Positions 1 through 8,611 of a stretch of 64,000 nucleotides of DNA are shown here, in pieces. The translations under genes were made by a program, and so were the position numbers. The stretch lies in the NCBI GenBank assembly GCA_014380615.1, contig JACMJM010000014.1:124001-188000 (forward strand), given 5' to 3'. Position 1 is the first letter of the stretch. Every line of letters starts with the position of its first letter. The stretch comes from Sphingobacteriaceae bacterium (GTDB taxonomy: Bacteria; Bacteroidota; Bacteroidia; Sphingobacteriales; Sphingobacteriaceae). The notes beneath the pieces were generated by a model. It made no database searches and had not been told where the DNA came from. It was given only the letters and a program-made list of their open reading frames with translations.

Positions 1-2
1 TT

Positions 3-2267
3 GTAATTGAAAGCAGGGAGGGCATTTTGCTCGGGGCGTCTATCGCAAAAGACGGACAGTGGCGATTTCCGCAAAGCGATTCGCTGCCCAAAAAATTCAA
101 AAAATGTATTGTTGCCTTTGAGGATAAACGGTTTTACTATCATCCGGGAATTGATTTGCTTGCGCTTTCGCGAGCAATACGGCTAAATCTGAAAAAAGGA
201 CGAGTAGTGAGCGGAGGCAGTACCATAACTATGCAAACTATCCGGCTTGCCACAGGTAGCAGGCGAACCTTTTTTAATAAAACGCTCGAAGCGATAAAAG
301 CCCTGCGGCTTGAGCTTAGGTATTCGAAAGAAGAAATCTTATCATTATACGCATCCAACGCACCTTTCGGGACGAATGTGGTGGGCTTAGATGCCGCAGC
401 CTGGCGTTATTTTGGCAGAAGGCCCGAGCAATTATCCTGGGGCGAAATGGCCGCACTCGCTGTTTTACCCAATTCACCCTCGATGGTGCACCCAGGAAAA
501 AAACCTGAAATACTGTTAAAAAAACGAAATAAGCTTATTGACATCCTGGCAAGAGAGCAAGTGCTTTCCGCTGCAGAAGCCAAGCTTGCTAAACTAGAAC
601 CTGTTCCAGGCAAACCATTTCCCCTTCCACAATCATCACCACATTTACTAAACCTTATTAGAAATGATTACAACAAAAACCTTATCGCATCTACAAAAGT
701 TCAAACCAGTGTTTCGTATCGATTAAACAAACAGGTTAATGATATCTTACTTCAGCATCATAGCAGATTAACCGCAAATGAAGTTAATAATTGCGCTGCA
801 TTGATTTTAGACGTAGAAACCGGCAAAGCGATAGCGTATGCAGGCAACGTGTATCAACCACAAAACATAAGCTTCGAAAGCTATGTAGACATCATTCAGG
901 CACCGAGAAGTCCGGGCAGCACCCTGAAACCGCTTCTGTATGCGGCGATGTTAAATGAAGGCTCTATCCTTCCGAACAGCCTCATACCTGATATTCCCAC
1001 CCAGATTGCAGGCTATCAGCCAAATAACTATGATTTAGGATATGACGGAGCAGTACCCGCCTCAAAGGCTCTCGCCCGCTCCTTAAACGTTCCAGCGGTA
1101 AAGATGCTTCAGCAATACCGGTACGAAAAAATGCACGCCTTTCTGAAGGATTTAGGGATAAGCACGTTGAACAATCCGCCCGACTTTTACGGCCTTTCTC
1201 TAATTCTCGGAGGATGTGAAACCACCATGTGGGAACTTGCCGGAGTTTACGCCAGCATGGCGCGAGTTTTAAATAACTACACAACTCATACCAAATATTC
1301 GAATACAGACTGGAGAAAACCCTCCTATCAGCAAGGCAGCACCATTAAATCAACCCTCGAGGAAAAAAACGGTAAACTAAGTGCCGCATCGATTTATTTC
1401 ACTTTCCAGGCAATGAACGAAGTGATGCGGCCGGGAGAAGAACTTTTGTGGAGGCAGTTCTCATCTTCGCAACAAATTGCATGGAAAACCGGAACCAGCT
1501 TCGGCTTTCGCGATGGCTGGGCAATTGGGGTAACTCCTCGTTACGTGGTAGCGGTATGGGCCGGAAATGCAGACGGCGAAGGTCGCCCGGGGCTAACAGG
1601 CATTGATGCCGCGGCACCGGTAATGTTTGATATCTTCAGATTATTGCCAAAATCTGAGGGTTGGTTCAAAGTTCCTTTAGGGGAATTAACTGAAATAGGA
1701 GTTTGTGCGGAAAGTGGCTTCCGGGCATCAGATTTATGCACCTCACCTAAAAAAACGGCCATGCCCCGCTCTGGTCTCAAGGCAGCGGTCTGCTCCTACC
1801 ATAAACTCGTCCACCTCGACCGCACCGGCCAATGGCAGGTAAGTTCCGATTGTGAACAGCCATCTCTTATGACACACAAAAGCTGGTTCGTGCTGCCACC
1901 CGCAATGGAATATTATTTCAAAACAAAGAACTACAGCTATCAAACACTTCCGGCTTTCAAGCCCGACTGTTCTGATGCGGGCAGTTATTCTAACCCCATG
2001 GAATTAATTTACCCGAGAAATAACGCTAAAATCTACGTTCCCCTGGAAATAGACGGTAAACGCGGACAGGTTATTTTTAACGCCGCACATCGCCGTACAG
2101 GAGAAGTCATTTACTGGCACCTGGATAATAATTACATCAGCAGTACAAGAGACCTACATCAAATAGCATTAAACCCGGCTCCCGGCAACCATACCATCAC
2201 ATTAATTGACAAAGAAGGAAACCGACTTTCACAATCATTTACTATACTAGCAAAAGAAAACATCTAA
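3..2267 (+). CDS. pbpC: Penicillin-binding protein 1C, 5' end missing
   Basis: Bifunctional peptidoglycan glycosyltransferase/transpeptidase. The frame is open from the first bases of the window and the residues before the TTG at 27 already fit the family (VIESREGILL, then DGQWRFP), so the true start lies upstream and the gene is partial. Seen: the GT51 motifs EDKRFYYHPGID and GGSTITMQ, then the transpeptidase motifs SPGSTLKP (SxxK), SLN and KTGTS, then a C-terminal beta-rich region fitting the PBP1C C-terminal domain. It acts in the periplasm, anchored in the inner membrane. In this phylum pbpC commonly follows an alpha-2-macroglobulin gene, which would be outside the window. The exonuclease gene starts one base after its stop. 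Confidence 0.93.
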   Translation, partial: VIESREGILLGASIAKDGQWRFPQSDSLPKKFKKCIVAFEDKRFYYHPGIDLLALSRAIRLNLKKGRVVSGGSTITMQTIRLATGSRRTFFNKTLEAIKALRLELRYSKEEILSLYASNAPFGTNVVGLDAAAWRYFGRRPEQLSWGEMAALAVLPNSPSMVHPGKKPEILLKKRNKLIDILAREQVLSAAEAKLAKLEPVPGKPFPLPQSSPHLLNLIRNDYNKNLIASTKVQTSVSYRLNKQVNDILLQHHSRLTANEVNNCAALILDVETGKAIAYAGNVYQPQNISFESYVDIIQAPRSPGSTLKPLLYAAMLNEGSILPNSLIPDIPTQIAGYQPNNYDLGYDGAVPASKALARSLNVPAVKMLQQYRYEKMHAFLKDLGISTLNNPPDFYGLSLILGGCETTMWELAGVYASMARVLNNYTTHTKYSNTDWRKPSYQQGSTIKSTLEEKNGKLSAASIYFTFQAMNEVMRPGEELLWRQFSSSQQIAWKTGTSFGFRDGWAIGVTPRYVVAVWAGNADGEGRPGLTGIDAAAPVMFDIFRLLPKSEGWFKVPLGELTEIGVCAESGFRASDLCTSPKKTAMPRSGLKAAVCSYHKLVHLDRTGQWQVSSDCEQPSLMTHKSWFVLPPAMEYYFKTKNYSYQTLPAFKPDCSDAGSYSNPMELIYPRNNAKIYVPLEIDGKRGQVIFNAAHRRTGEVIYWHLDNNYISSTRDLHQIALNPAPGNHTITLIDKEGNRLSQSFTILAKENI

Positions 2268-2268
2268 C

Positions 2269-2979
2269 ATGCTCGAACACATTGACCTTTCACAACTCTT
2301 AGTACTCGATATCGAAACCGTTCCGCAATACGCCAGCTATGAAGAAGTTCCTGATATTTTCAAGGAGTTATGGGATCTCAAAACGCAATATCAACGCAAA
2401 GAAGAATCCGCTGAGGGATATTATCCCCGGGCAGGAATTTGGGCCGAGTTTGGGAAGATAGTTTGCATTTCGGTGGGTATTTTTACTAAAGAAGGAGATA
2501 AAATGGGACTGAGGGTTAAGTCTTTTGCCGACGATGATGAGTGTAATATTCTTGCCGACTTTATAAAACTGCTTAATAAACAGCCCACAAATCTAATTCT
2601 GTGCGCCCACAACGGCAAAGAATTCGATTTCCCGTATATCTGCCGACGCACATTAATTAACCAACTCTGTATTCCCTCACAACTGCGCATCAGCGGAAAA
2701 AAACCATGGGAAATTAATCATCTCGACACCATGGATCTCTGGAAATTTGGAGATTATAAAAACTACACTTCTTTAAATCTTTTGGCTGCCATCTTTAATA
2801 TCCCCACACCAAAAGATGATATCAGCGGAAGCGATGTACACTGGGTTTACTGGAAAGAGCAGGATTTGAATCGTATTAAAACCTATTGCCAGAAAGATGT
2901 AATAACAACCGCACAGCTGATCTCGAAGTTTAAAAGCCTCCCCTTAATTGAAGAACAACATATTTTAATCGTGGATTAA
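2269..2979 (+). CDS. PolB-like 3'-5' exonuclease family protein
   Basis: Predicted DEDD-type 3'-5' exonuclease of 236 aa, about the length of the stand-alone 'DNA_pol_B_exo2' family. Seen: motif I LVLDIETVP (DxE) near residue 12, motif II HNGKEFDFPYI near 115, and motif III YCQKDVITT near 205 with the final Asp. There is no polymerase domain. It starts one base after the pbpC stop, so it is probably cotranscribed. Known of the family: metal-dependent nucleases related to the proofreading domain of B-family polymerases, with no firmly assigned cellular role. A repair or nucleic-acid turnover role is inference. Confidence 0.85.
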   Translation: MLEHIDLSQLLVLDIETVPQYASYEEVPDIFKELWDLKTQYQRKEESAEGYYPRAGIWAEFGKIVCISVGIFTKEGDKMGLRVKSFADDDECNILADFIKLLNKQPTNLILCAHNGKEFDFPYICRRTLINQLCIPSQLRISGKKPWEINHLDTMDLWKFGDYKNYTSLNLLAAIFNIPTPKDDISGSDVHWVYWKEQDLNRIKTYCQKDVITTAQLISKFKSLPLIEEQHILIVD

Positions 2980-3040
2980 ATTATAAAGCAATTTCGAGGG
3001 ATTTCTGTTATACTTACACATTAAACAGAATCCATTATAA

Positions 3041-5200
3041 ATGGCAAAAAAGAAATCCAATCATATTAAGCTGGTATTTACCCAGCTCATCAACGACGTA
3101 TTCGAGAAAAGCGGTAACGCTCCTTTAAATTATAAACAAATATCAGCCCAGCTTAACCTTAACGACCCTGATTCACGACAAATGATTATGCAGGTGTTGG
3201 AAGATGAAGCCTTTAGCGGCACACTAAAACAGGTAGGAAAAGGAAAATATCAGCTCGCCGAACTTAAAACCTTTCTTACCGGAACGGTATCGATAACTAC
3301 TGACGGATCAGGATTTGTAATCCCGGAAGATGAATTCGAGAAAGATATTTACGTTGCTCCAAGGAAGCTTAGAACAGCTCTTAACGGTGATAAAGTTAAG
3401 GTTTACGTCTATGCGAAAAGTAGCGGAAAACGTAAAGAAGGCGAAGTTGTTGAGATCATCAACCGGGCGAAGATGGAATTCACCGGAATTGTTAAAGTGT
3501 CTGAACGGTTTGCGTTTTTTATCCCGGACGACCGGAAAATGGTTCATGATATCTTCATTCCTTTATCAGATTTAAACGGTGCCCAGCAAGGAGAGAAAGC
3601 CATAGCGAAGATTACTGAGTGGCCCGAAGACGCAAAGAACCCTATCGGAATAATTACACGAGTTTTAGGCAAGCAGGGAGAGAATAATACCGAAATGAAT
3701 GCCATACTCGCCGAATACGGCTTTCCTCTGCAATTTCCAGAGGAAGTAGAAAAGGAAGCGAACGATATTTCGGAAGTGATTACTGAAGAAGAGATTAAAA
3801 AGCGTCGCGACTTCAGGAATATCCTCACCTTCACCATCGATCCCTTTGATGCAAAAGATTTTGATGATGCGATTTCATTCAGAAAGCTTGATAATGGTAA
3901 TGTTGAAGTTGGTGTTCATATCGCTGATGTTTCTCATTACATTATTCCCGATTCTGAATTAGATAAGGAGGCATTTAACCGGGGCACCTCGGTTTACCTG
4001 GTGGATCGGGTGATTCCAATGCTACCCGAGAAGCTTTCAAATGGGTTATGTTCCCTTAGGCCCAAAGAAGACAAACTTTGTTTTGCCGCTGTTTTTGAAT
4101 TAGACGCTAACGCTAATGTGATTGAACAGTGGTTTGGTAAAACTATTATCCACTCCGACAGGCGATTTGCTTATGAAGAGGCTCAGGAAATTCTCGAAGG
4201 AAATTCTCAAGAGCTTTTCGAAGAAATGAAGACGCTGAATGAGCTTGCTTACAAACTCCGCGAGCGCAAGTTCAAAGAAGGTGCTATCAGTTTCGAATCT
4301 ACCGAAGTAAAATTCAAACTTGACGAAGCAGGAAAACCTACTGGTGTTTATGTTAAAGAGCGGAAAGACGCGCATAAATTAATCGAAGATTATATGCTGC
4401 TTGCCAATCGTAAAGTAGCCGAATTTATCGCTAAAAAGGGAAAAGGAAAACAGAAATATACGTTTGTATACCGTGCACACGATTCGCCTAAAGAAGAAGC
4501 ATTATTAAATTTCGCCAACTTTGCAATCCGGTTTGGTTATAAGATTAACACTAAAAATGATAAAGAGATCGCTAAATCGCTTAATCATTTAATGGAGGAC
4601 GTGGAAGGAAAAAAAGAGCAGAACGTGTTAACACAGCTGGCAATCCGCTCTATGGCGAAAGCGATTTATACCACCAAAAAATCAAGCCATTATGGTTTAG
4701 CTTTCGATTTCTATACACACTTTACCTCTCCTATCCGCCGTTATCCGGATGTGATGGTACATCGTTTATTGGAGCATTACCTGGCCGGAGGAAAATCTGT
4801 AGGGGAAGAGGAATATGAGAAAAAATCGATCCACACCTCCCAAATGGAGAAAAAAGCCGCGGATGCGGAACGTGCGTCGATTAAATACAAGCAGGCCGAA
4901 TATCTTGAAGATAATATCGGACGTGAGTATACCGGACTTATTTCTGGAGTAACGGAATGGGGAATGTATGTAGAGATAATAGAAAATAAATGCGAGGGCA
5001 TGATACGCCTGCGCGATATTTCGGATGATTTCTATGTATGGGATGAGAAGAATTATTGTATCATCGGACAGCGTAAAAAGAAAAAGTATCAGCTCGGCGA
5101 CGAGGTGCAAATTATGGTTAAAAAAGTGGATTTAGCGAAGCGCCAGATAGATTTTACGTTGGTGCAGGATAGTAATAAGAGTAAGGATTGGGGGTTTTAG
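3041..5200 (+). CDS. rnr: Ribonuclease R
   Basis: 3'-5' exoribonuclease of the RNB (RNase II/R) family, 719 aa, as expected for Bacteroidetes RNase R. Seen: an N-terminal winged-helix-like region (about 1-70), cold-shock OB folds, the RNB catalytic motif DPFDAKDFDDAISF near residue 265 with the metal-binding aspartates, RAHDSP and FTSPIRRYPDV further on, and a C-terminal S1 domain (GLISGVTEWGMYVEI). It degrades structured RNA in the cytoplasm and probably takes part in rRNA and tmRNA quality control. The ATG at 3041 is followed by MAKKKS, and the start is clear. It is separated from the exonuclease gene by 61 bp. Confidence 0.96.
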   Translation: MAKKKSNHIKLVFTQLINDVFEKSGNAPLNYKQISAQLNLNDPDSRQMIMQVLEDEAFSGTLKQVGKGKYQLAELKTFLTGTVSITTDGSGFVIPEDEFEKDIYVAPRKLRTALNGDKVKVYVYAKSSGKRKEGEVVEIINRAKMEFTGIVKVSERFAFFIPDDRKMVHDIFIPLSDLNGAQQGEKAIAKITEWPEDAKNPIGIITRVLGKQGENNTEMNAILAEYGFPLQFPEEVEKEANDISEVITEEEIKKRRDFRNILTFTIDPFDAKDFDDAISFRKLDNGNVEVGVHIADVSHYIIPDSELDKEAFNRGTSVYLVDRVIPMLPEKLSNGLCSLRPKEDKLCFAAVFELDANANVIEQWFGKTIIHSDRRFAYEEAQEILEGNSQELFEEMKTLNELAYKLRERKFKEGAISFESTEVKFKLDEAGKPTGVYVKERKDAHKLIEDYMLLANRKVAEFIAKKGKGKQKYTFVYRAHDSPKEEALLNFANFAIRFGYKINTKNDKEIAKSLNHLMEDVEGKKEQNVLTQLAIRSMAKAIYTTKKSSHYGLAFDFYTHFTSPIRRYPDVMVHRLLEHYLAGGKSVGEEEYEKKSIHTSQMEKKAADAERASIKYKQAEYLEDNIGREYTGLISGVTEWGMYVEIIENKCEGMIRLRDISDDFYVWDEKNYCIIGQRKKKKYQLGDEVQIMVKKVDLAKRQIDFTLVQDSNKSKDWGF

Positions 5201-5211
5201 GGAGAGTGGTG

Positions 5212-5704
5212 GCCACAAAGGCCCGAAGACACTAAGCTGGGTGAACCAGGAAAGATCAACACCAATTTTATCTTATTGCACCCGGCTTTGTACCTTTGCA
5301 AATCGTGGCAACAAAATTTCAGTGCGTTTTAGAAAGAGTTTATAGCCACAAAGGCCCGAAGACACTAAGCTGGGTGGATGAGTAAAGATCAACACCAATT
5401 TTATCTTATTGCACCTGACTTTGTGCCTTTGCGAATCGTGGCAACAAAATTTCAGTGCGTTTTAGAAAGAGTATTATAGCCAAAAAGACCCGAAGGCACT
5501 AAGCTGGTTACCTAAGGCAAGATCAACACTGATTTACTATGCACTTGGCTTTGTGCCTTTGCGCCTTCGTGGCGACTAGATTGCATTGTATTATAGAAAG
5601 AGTATTATAGCCACAAAGGCCCGAAGACACTAAGCTGGGTGGATGAGTAAAGATCAACACCAATTTATCTGGGCACCTGGCTTTTTGCCTTTGCGAATCG
5701 TGGC
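5212..5704. repeat. Four imperfect tandem copies of a palindromic dispersed repeat
   Basis: Four units start at 5212, 5345, 5479 and 5610, so the period is about 131-134 bp. Each begins GCCACAAAGGCCCGAAG (or a variant) and ends with the approximate reverse complement, CTTTGTGCCTTTGCG..TCGTGGC, so a unit of about 95-98 bp is itself an inverted repeat. Units 1-3 are followed by a less structured spacer with GTGCGTTTTAGAAAGAGT or a variant. No ORF here looks real. The array ends about 100 bp before a GxxExxY gene and related units follow that gene. Confidence 0.9.
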
Positions 5705-5801
5705 AACAAAGAACAAAAGTAAAACAAGTTCCTAGTAAATAAATAAGTAAGACCAAGGGCAAAGAAAAAAATATTTGCATCTTAGCGAATCAATTAGCCC
5801 C

Positions 5802-6197
5802 ATGAATATCTCTAACAATCTTACTCTTGAGGACGAAGAAATTGCTTCTCTAATTGTAAACGCAGCTTTCAATGTTCATAAAGAGCTTGGTCCTGGTTTA
5901 CTCGAAAGGGTCTACGAAGTATGCTTTTGTCAAGAACTGACCTACTCAGGTTTAAATTATCAACGGCAGGTACAAATACCAATCATCTACAAAAACATGA
6001 TCTTCGACGAAGGATTACGTTTATATGTACTGGTTGAAGACCGTATCATTTGCGAACTAAAAGCAGTTGATATTGTTAATCCTATATGGGAAGCACAAAT
6101 TATCAGCCATCTTAAACTAACAGGCAAACAACTCGGTTTTCTTATAAATTTCAATGTTCCACTAATTAAACAGGGTATAAAACGTTTTATAAATTAA
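5802..6197 (+). CDS. GxxExxY protein
   Basis: Small protein of 131 aa from the ATG at 5802. An upstream in-frame TTG at 5775 is less likely because the family usually begins just before the conserved helix. Seen: the signature GPGLLERVYE (GxxExxY), an N-terminal stretch of the form L-x-x-E-E-I-A-x-x-I-V-x-A-A, and the C-terminal FLINFNVPLIKQGIKRF. The middle IICELKAVD resembles the E-x-K core of PD-(D/E)xK nuclease-like folds. The function is unknown to me. Known: the family is widespread and multi-copy in Bacteroidetes. Here it sits inside a block of palindromic repeats, which is striking. Confidence 0.88.
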   Translation: MNISNNLTLEDEEIASLIVNAAFNVHKELGPGLLERVYEVCFCQELTYSGLNYQRQVQIPIIYKNMIFDEGLRLYVLVEDRIICELKAVDIVNPIWEAQIISHLKLTGKQLGFLINFNVPLIKQGIKRFIN

Positions 6198-6231
6198 CTT
6201 AAGTCAAAACACACAATAACCATTTGCATCT

Positions 6232-6335
6232 GGCTTTGTGCCTTTGCGACTATTTGTGGCAAAAAAAAATGGCCACGAAGGCCCGAAGACACAAAGTTTA
6301 AAGCATCCAGCTTAGTGTCTTTGTGTCTTTGTGGC
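6232..6335. repeat. Further copies of the palindromic repeat, downstream of the GxxExxY gene
   Basis: A right half-unit (GGCTTTGTGCCTTTGCG to TTTGTGGC) lies at 6232-6260. A compact full unit lies at 6272-6335, with arms GCCACGAAGGCCCGAAG and CTTTGTGTCTTTGTGGC. A further remnant, TCTTCGTGGC, is at 6384-6393. Same family as the array at 5212-5704, so the GxxExxY gene is bracketed. Confidence 0.85.
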
Positions 6336-6416
6336 AAAACAAATAGCCAAAATTAATAAGACCACTTGGTTCTTAACACAGAATCTTCGTGGCAAAAACA
6401 ACATTCATACAAGAGT

Positions 6417-7391
6417 ATGTACAACATCTCCCAACTTCAGGATCTTATAAACAAAGCGATAGCCGAAAAAAGTTATCCCAACAACCCTATCGAGCTTTAC
6501 GAACCTATTCGCTACATCATGGCTCTTGGCGGAAAACGTATGCGACCCGCGCTGCTGCTTATAGCCTGCGACTTATTCGAAGGCAGTATTATGAAAGCCC
6601 TTCAACCCGCTATCGGCATTGAGGTATTTCACAACTTCACGTTGGTTCATGATGATATTATGGATAAGGCACCACTACGCCGGGGCAACCCTACCGTGCA
6701 TGAAAAATGGAACGACTGTATCGCCATTTTATCGGGAGATGTGATGCACGTGCAGGCTTATCAGTTAATGATGCAGGTTGATGACTCGATTCTTCGCGAG
6801 GTACTTAATGTTTTCTCGGAGACAGCAACCGGCGTTTGTGAGGGCCAGCAGATTGATATGAATTTTGAGTCACTACAGGAAGTTAACATTAATGAGTATC
6901 TGGAAATGATACGACTTAAAACTGCTGTTTTACTCGCCGGAAGCATGAAAATCGGAGCTATAATAGGTAACGCGCAACCCGAACATGCTGAAGCGATATA
7001 TAAATTCGGAGAAAACTTGGGTCTCGCCTTTCAACTACAGGATGATATTTTGGATATTTATGGCGACCCTGAAAAATTTGGCAAGCAAGTAGGTGGCGAC
7101 ATCATAGCCAATAAAAAAACATTCCTTTTGATAAAAGCCATAGAATTAGCCGAAGATTTGGATAAAGAAGAACTCACTTACTGGCTTAATGAAGAAAATG
7201 CGAAGCCCGAAGTAAAAGTAAATGCTGTTTCTGAAATTTATAACCGCCTGGGTGTGCGTCAGCTTGCGGAACACCAAATGAATACGTTTGCTGAGAAGGC
7301 TTTATCGGCTCTTGAAAAGATTCCGGCGAATGCGGATAAGAAAAATGCGTTAAGGGTTTTTGCGGAGCAGTTGTTGATTAGGGAGAATTAA
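6417..7391 (+). CDS. Polyprenyl (all-trans) diphosphate synthase
   Basis: Class I trans-isoprenyl diphosphate synthase of 324 aa, the usual length. It condenses isopentenyl diphosphate onto allylic diphosphates; the product chain length cannot be told from sequence by eye (probably geranylgeranyl or longer, for quinones or carotenoids). Seen: GGKRMRP (substrate binding), the first Asp-rich motif DDIMD followed by APLRRG, and the second Asp-rich motif LQDDILDIYGD. The ATG at 6417 gives the normal N-terminus (MYNISQLQDLI); in-frame codons from 6366 are in repeat remnant and were excluded. Cytoplasmic. Confidence 0.94.
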   Translation: MYNISQLQDLINKAIAEKSYPNNPIELYEPIRYIMALGGKRMRPALLLIACDLFEGSIMKALQPAIGIEVFHNFTLVHDDIMDKAPLRRGNPTVHEKWNDCIAILSGDVMHVQAYQLMMQVDDSILREVLNVFSETATGVCEGQQIDMNFESLQEVNINEYLEMIRLKTAVLLAGSMKIGAIIGNAQPEHAEAIYKFGENLGLAFQLQDDILDIYGDPEKFGKQVGGDIIANKKTFLLIKAIELAEDLDKEELTYWLNEENAKPEVKVNAVSEIYNRLGVRQLAEHQMNTFAEKALSALEKIPANADKKNALRVFAEQLLIREN

Positions 7392-7626
7392 AGGCCTCAC
7401 CCGCCGACGCTTGAAGCAGCCGCACCCTCTCCTGGAGGAGAGGAGTCTGGGCGGCTTAAAGCAGTGGCTTAGGTAGAGGCATAACCTCATTTTGTTATTT
7501 CGACAATAGGAGAAATCTAAAGCACGAAATCAATCAGTATTCCTGTAAGCTTCTGGAATAACATGGTCAATTCCAACAACCAGAATTTCTCGTTACACTT
7601 CTCAAGGTTTTGAAAGAACAAAACAT

Positions 7627-7663
7627 AAAAAAGCCCTGCTAATTCATCATTAACAGGGCTTTT
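7627..7663 (-). terminator. Intrinsic terminator after rpmA
   Basis: Arms AAAAGCCCTG and CAGGGCTTTT surround a loop of about 15 nt, placed just beyond the rpmA stop. On the - strand the stem is followed by a T-rich run. It ends the rplU-rpmA transcript. Confidence 0.8.
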
Positions 7664-7680
7664 AATAATTTATGAGTTGA

Positions 7681-8109
7681 CTACTCAGCCGGTGCGGCTT
7701 CTGCCTCAGCAGTATCAGCAGCTTCTGCTTCGATAGCAGCTTCAACTTTAGCTTTCTTCGGAGCTTTTGCTTTAGGAGCAGCTTCAACTGGTGCAGCATC
7801 TTCCAAAACTGGTTTTGCTACAATTGGAGTAACAACCTCAGAAATATCTATTGGCTCTAATGGAAGAATAGACACGTATGATTTGTTATCAGCTTTCTTT
7901 CTGAACACAACTGTTCCATGAGTTAAAGCGAATAATGTATGGTCTTTTCCAATACCTACGTTTTTATCAGGATGGTGTTTAGTACCACGCTGACGAACGA
8001 TGATGTTACCAGCGATTGCTAACTGACCACCGAAAATTTTAATTCCCAGACGTTTGCTATGCGACTCTCTACCGTTTCTGGAACTACCGGCTCCTTTTTT
8101 GTGTGCCAT
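7681..8109 (-). CDS. rpmA: 50S ribosomal protein L27 with an unusual C-terminal tail
   Basis: Ribosomal protein L27, which reaches towards the peptidyl-transferase centre. Seen: the canonical N-terminus [16 protein letters not shown] with no cleavable Firmicutes-type extension, then [10 protein letters not shown] and GNIIVRQRG. The L27 fold ends near residue 85, but the protein continues to 142 aa with a low-complexity tail of Ala, Glu, Lys and Pro ([16 protein letters not shown], then acidic). Extended L27 tails occur in some Bacteroidetes as far as I know; their role is unknown. It is 94 bp downstream of rplU in the standard L21-L27 operon order. Confidence 0.97.
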   Translation of the reverse strand: MAHKKGAGSSRNGRESHSKRLGIKIFGGQLAIAGNIIVRQRGTKHHPDKNVGIGKDHTLFALTHGTVVFRKKADNKSYVSILPLEPIDISEVVTPIVAKPVLEDAAPVEAAPKAKAPKKAKVEAAIEAEAADTAEAEAAPAE

Positions 8110-8203
8110 TGTATTTTATCTTTTAAATCGGGAAACCCAATTATTGTTAAACGAATCCTTTAAGCGCCAAGCCCTTTTTGACTTTTTACTTTTAACTTTT
8201 TAC

Positions 8204-8518
8204 TTACTTTAAAGAAATCCCGGTGATCTCAATTTTAGTGAACTGCTGACGGTGACCGTTACGTTTCTTGTAACCTTTTCTACGTTTTTTCTTGAAAACG
8301 ATTACTTTATCACCTTTTAAATGAGACACGATCTTAGCAGAAACTTTAGCGCCTTTCAGTGCGTCAGCACCTACTTTGAAATCACTACCATTAGCAGCTA
8401 ACAATACATTGTCAAATTCAATACTAGCGCCTTCATCTCCTTGTAAACGGTGTACAAAAAGATGCTGGTCTTTTGCAACTTTGAATTGCTGTCCGGCTAT
8501 ATTTACTATTGCGTACAT
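8204..8518 (-). CDS. rplU: 50S ribosomal protein L21
   Basis: Ribosomal protein L21, 104 aa, of normal length. Seen: [14 protein letters not shown] at the N-terminus and the basic RNA-binding [16 protein letters not shown] near the C-terminus. It is the first gene of the rplU-rpmA operon and is driven by a near-perfect Bacteroidetes promoter 26-56 bp upstream. Confidence 0.98.
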   Translation of the reverse strand: MYAIVNIAGQQFKVAKDQHLFVHRLQGDEGASIEFDNVLLAANGSDFKVGADALKGAKVSAKIVSHLKGDKVIVFKKKRRKGYKKRNGHRQQFTKIEITGISLK

Positions 8519-8543
8519 TGTTATGTATTTTTTAAATGAGGTG

Positions 8544-8574
8544 CAAATATAGGGATTATATTTTTTAAAGCAAA
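8544..8574 (-). promoter_or_regulatory. Bacteroidetes-type sigma-ABfr promoter for rplU-rpmA
   Basis: On the - strand the sequence reads TTTG (8571-8574), 19 nt, then TATATTTG (8544-8551). This matches the Bacteroidetes housekeeping consensus TTTG-N19-TAnnTTTG in both boxes and spacing. The predicted transcription start is around 8537, giving a short leader to the ATG at 8518. Confidence 0.85.
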
Positions 8575-8611
8575 TGCAAGTTTCACATTTTAAATCAGCG
8601 AAAGATGCGCT

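Noticed and set aside
982..1943. Several 66-100 aa ORFs on the - strand within pbpC
   Set aside because: Shadows of the pbpC reading frame with no protein character.
5212..5704. CRISPR-like tandem repeats
   Set aside because: The unit is about 132 bp with internal inverted symmetry and no unique spacers of fixed size.
5523..5780. ORF of 85 aa on the - strand
   Set aside because: It consists of repeat sequence and its composition is not protein-like.
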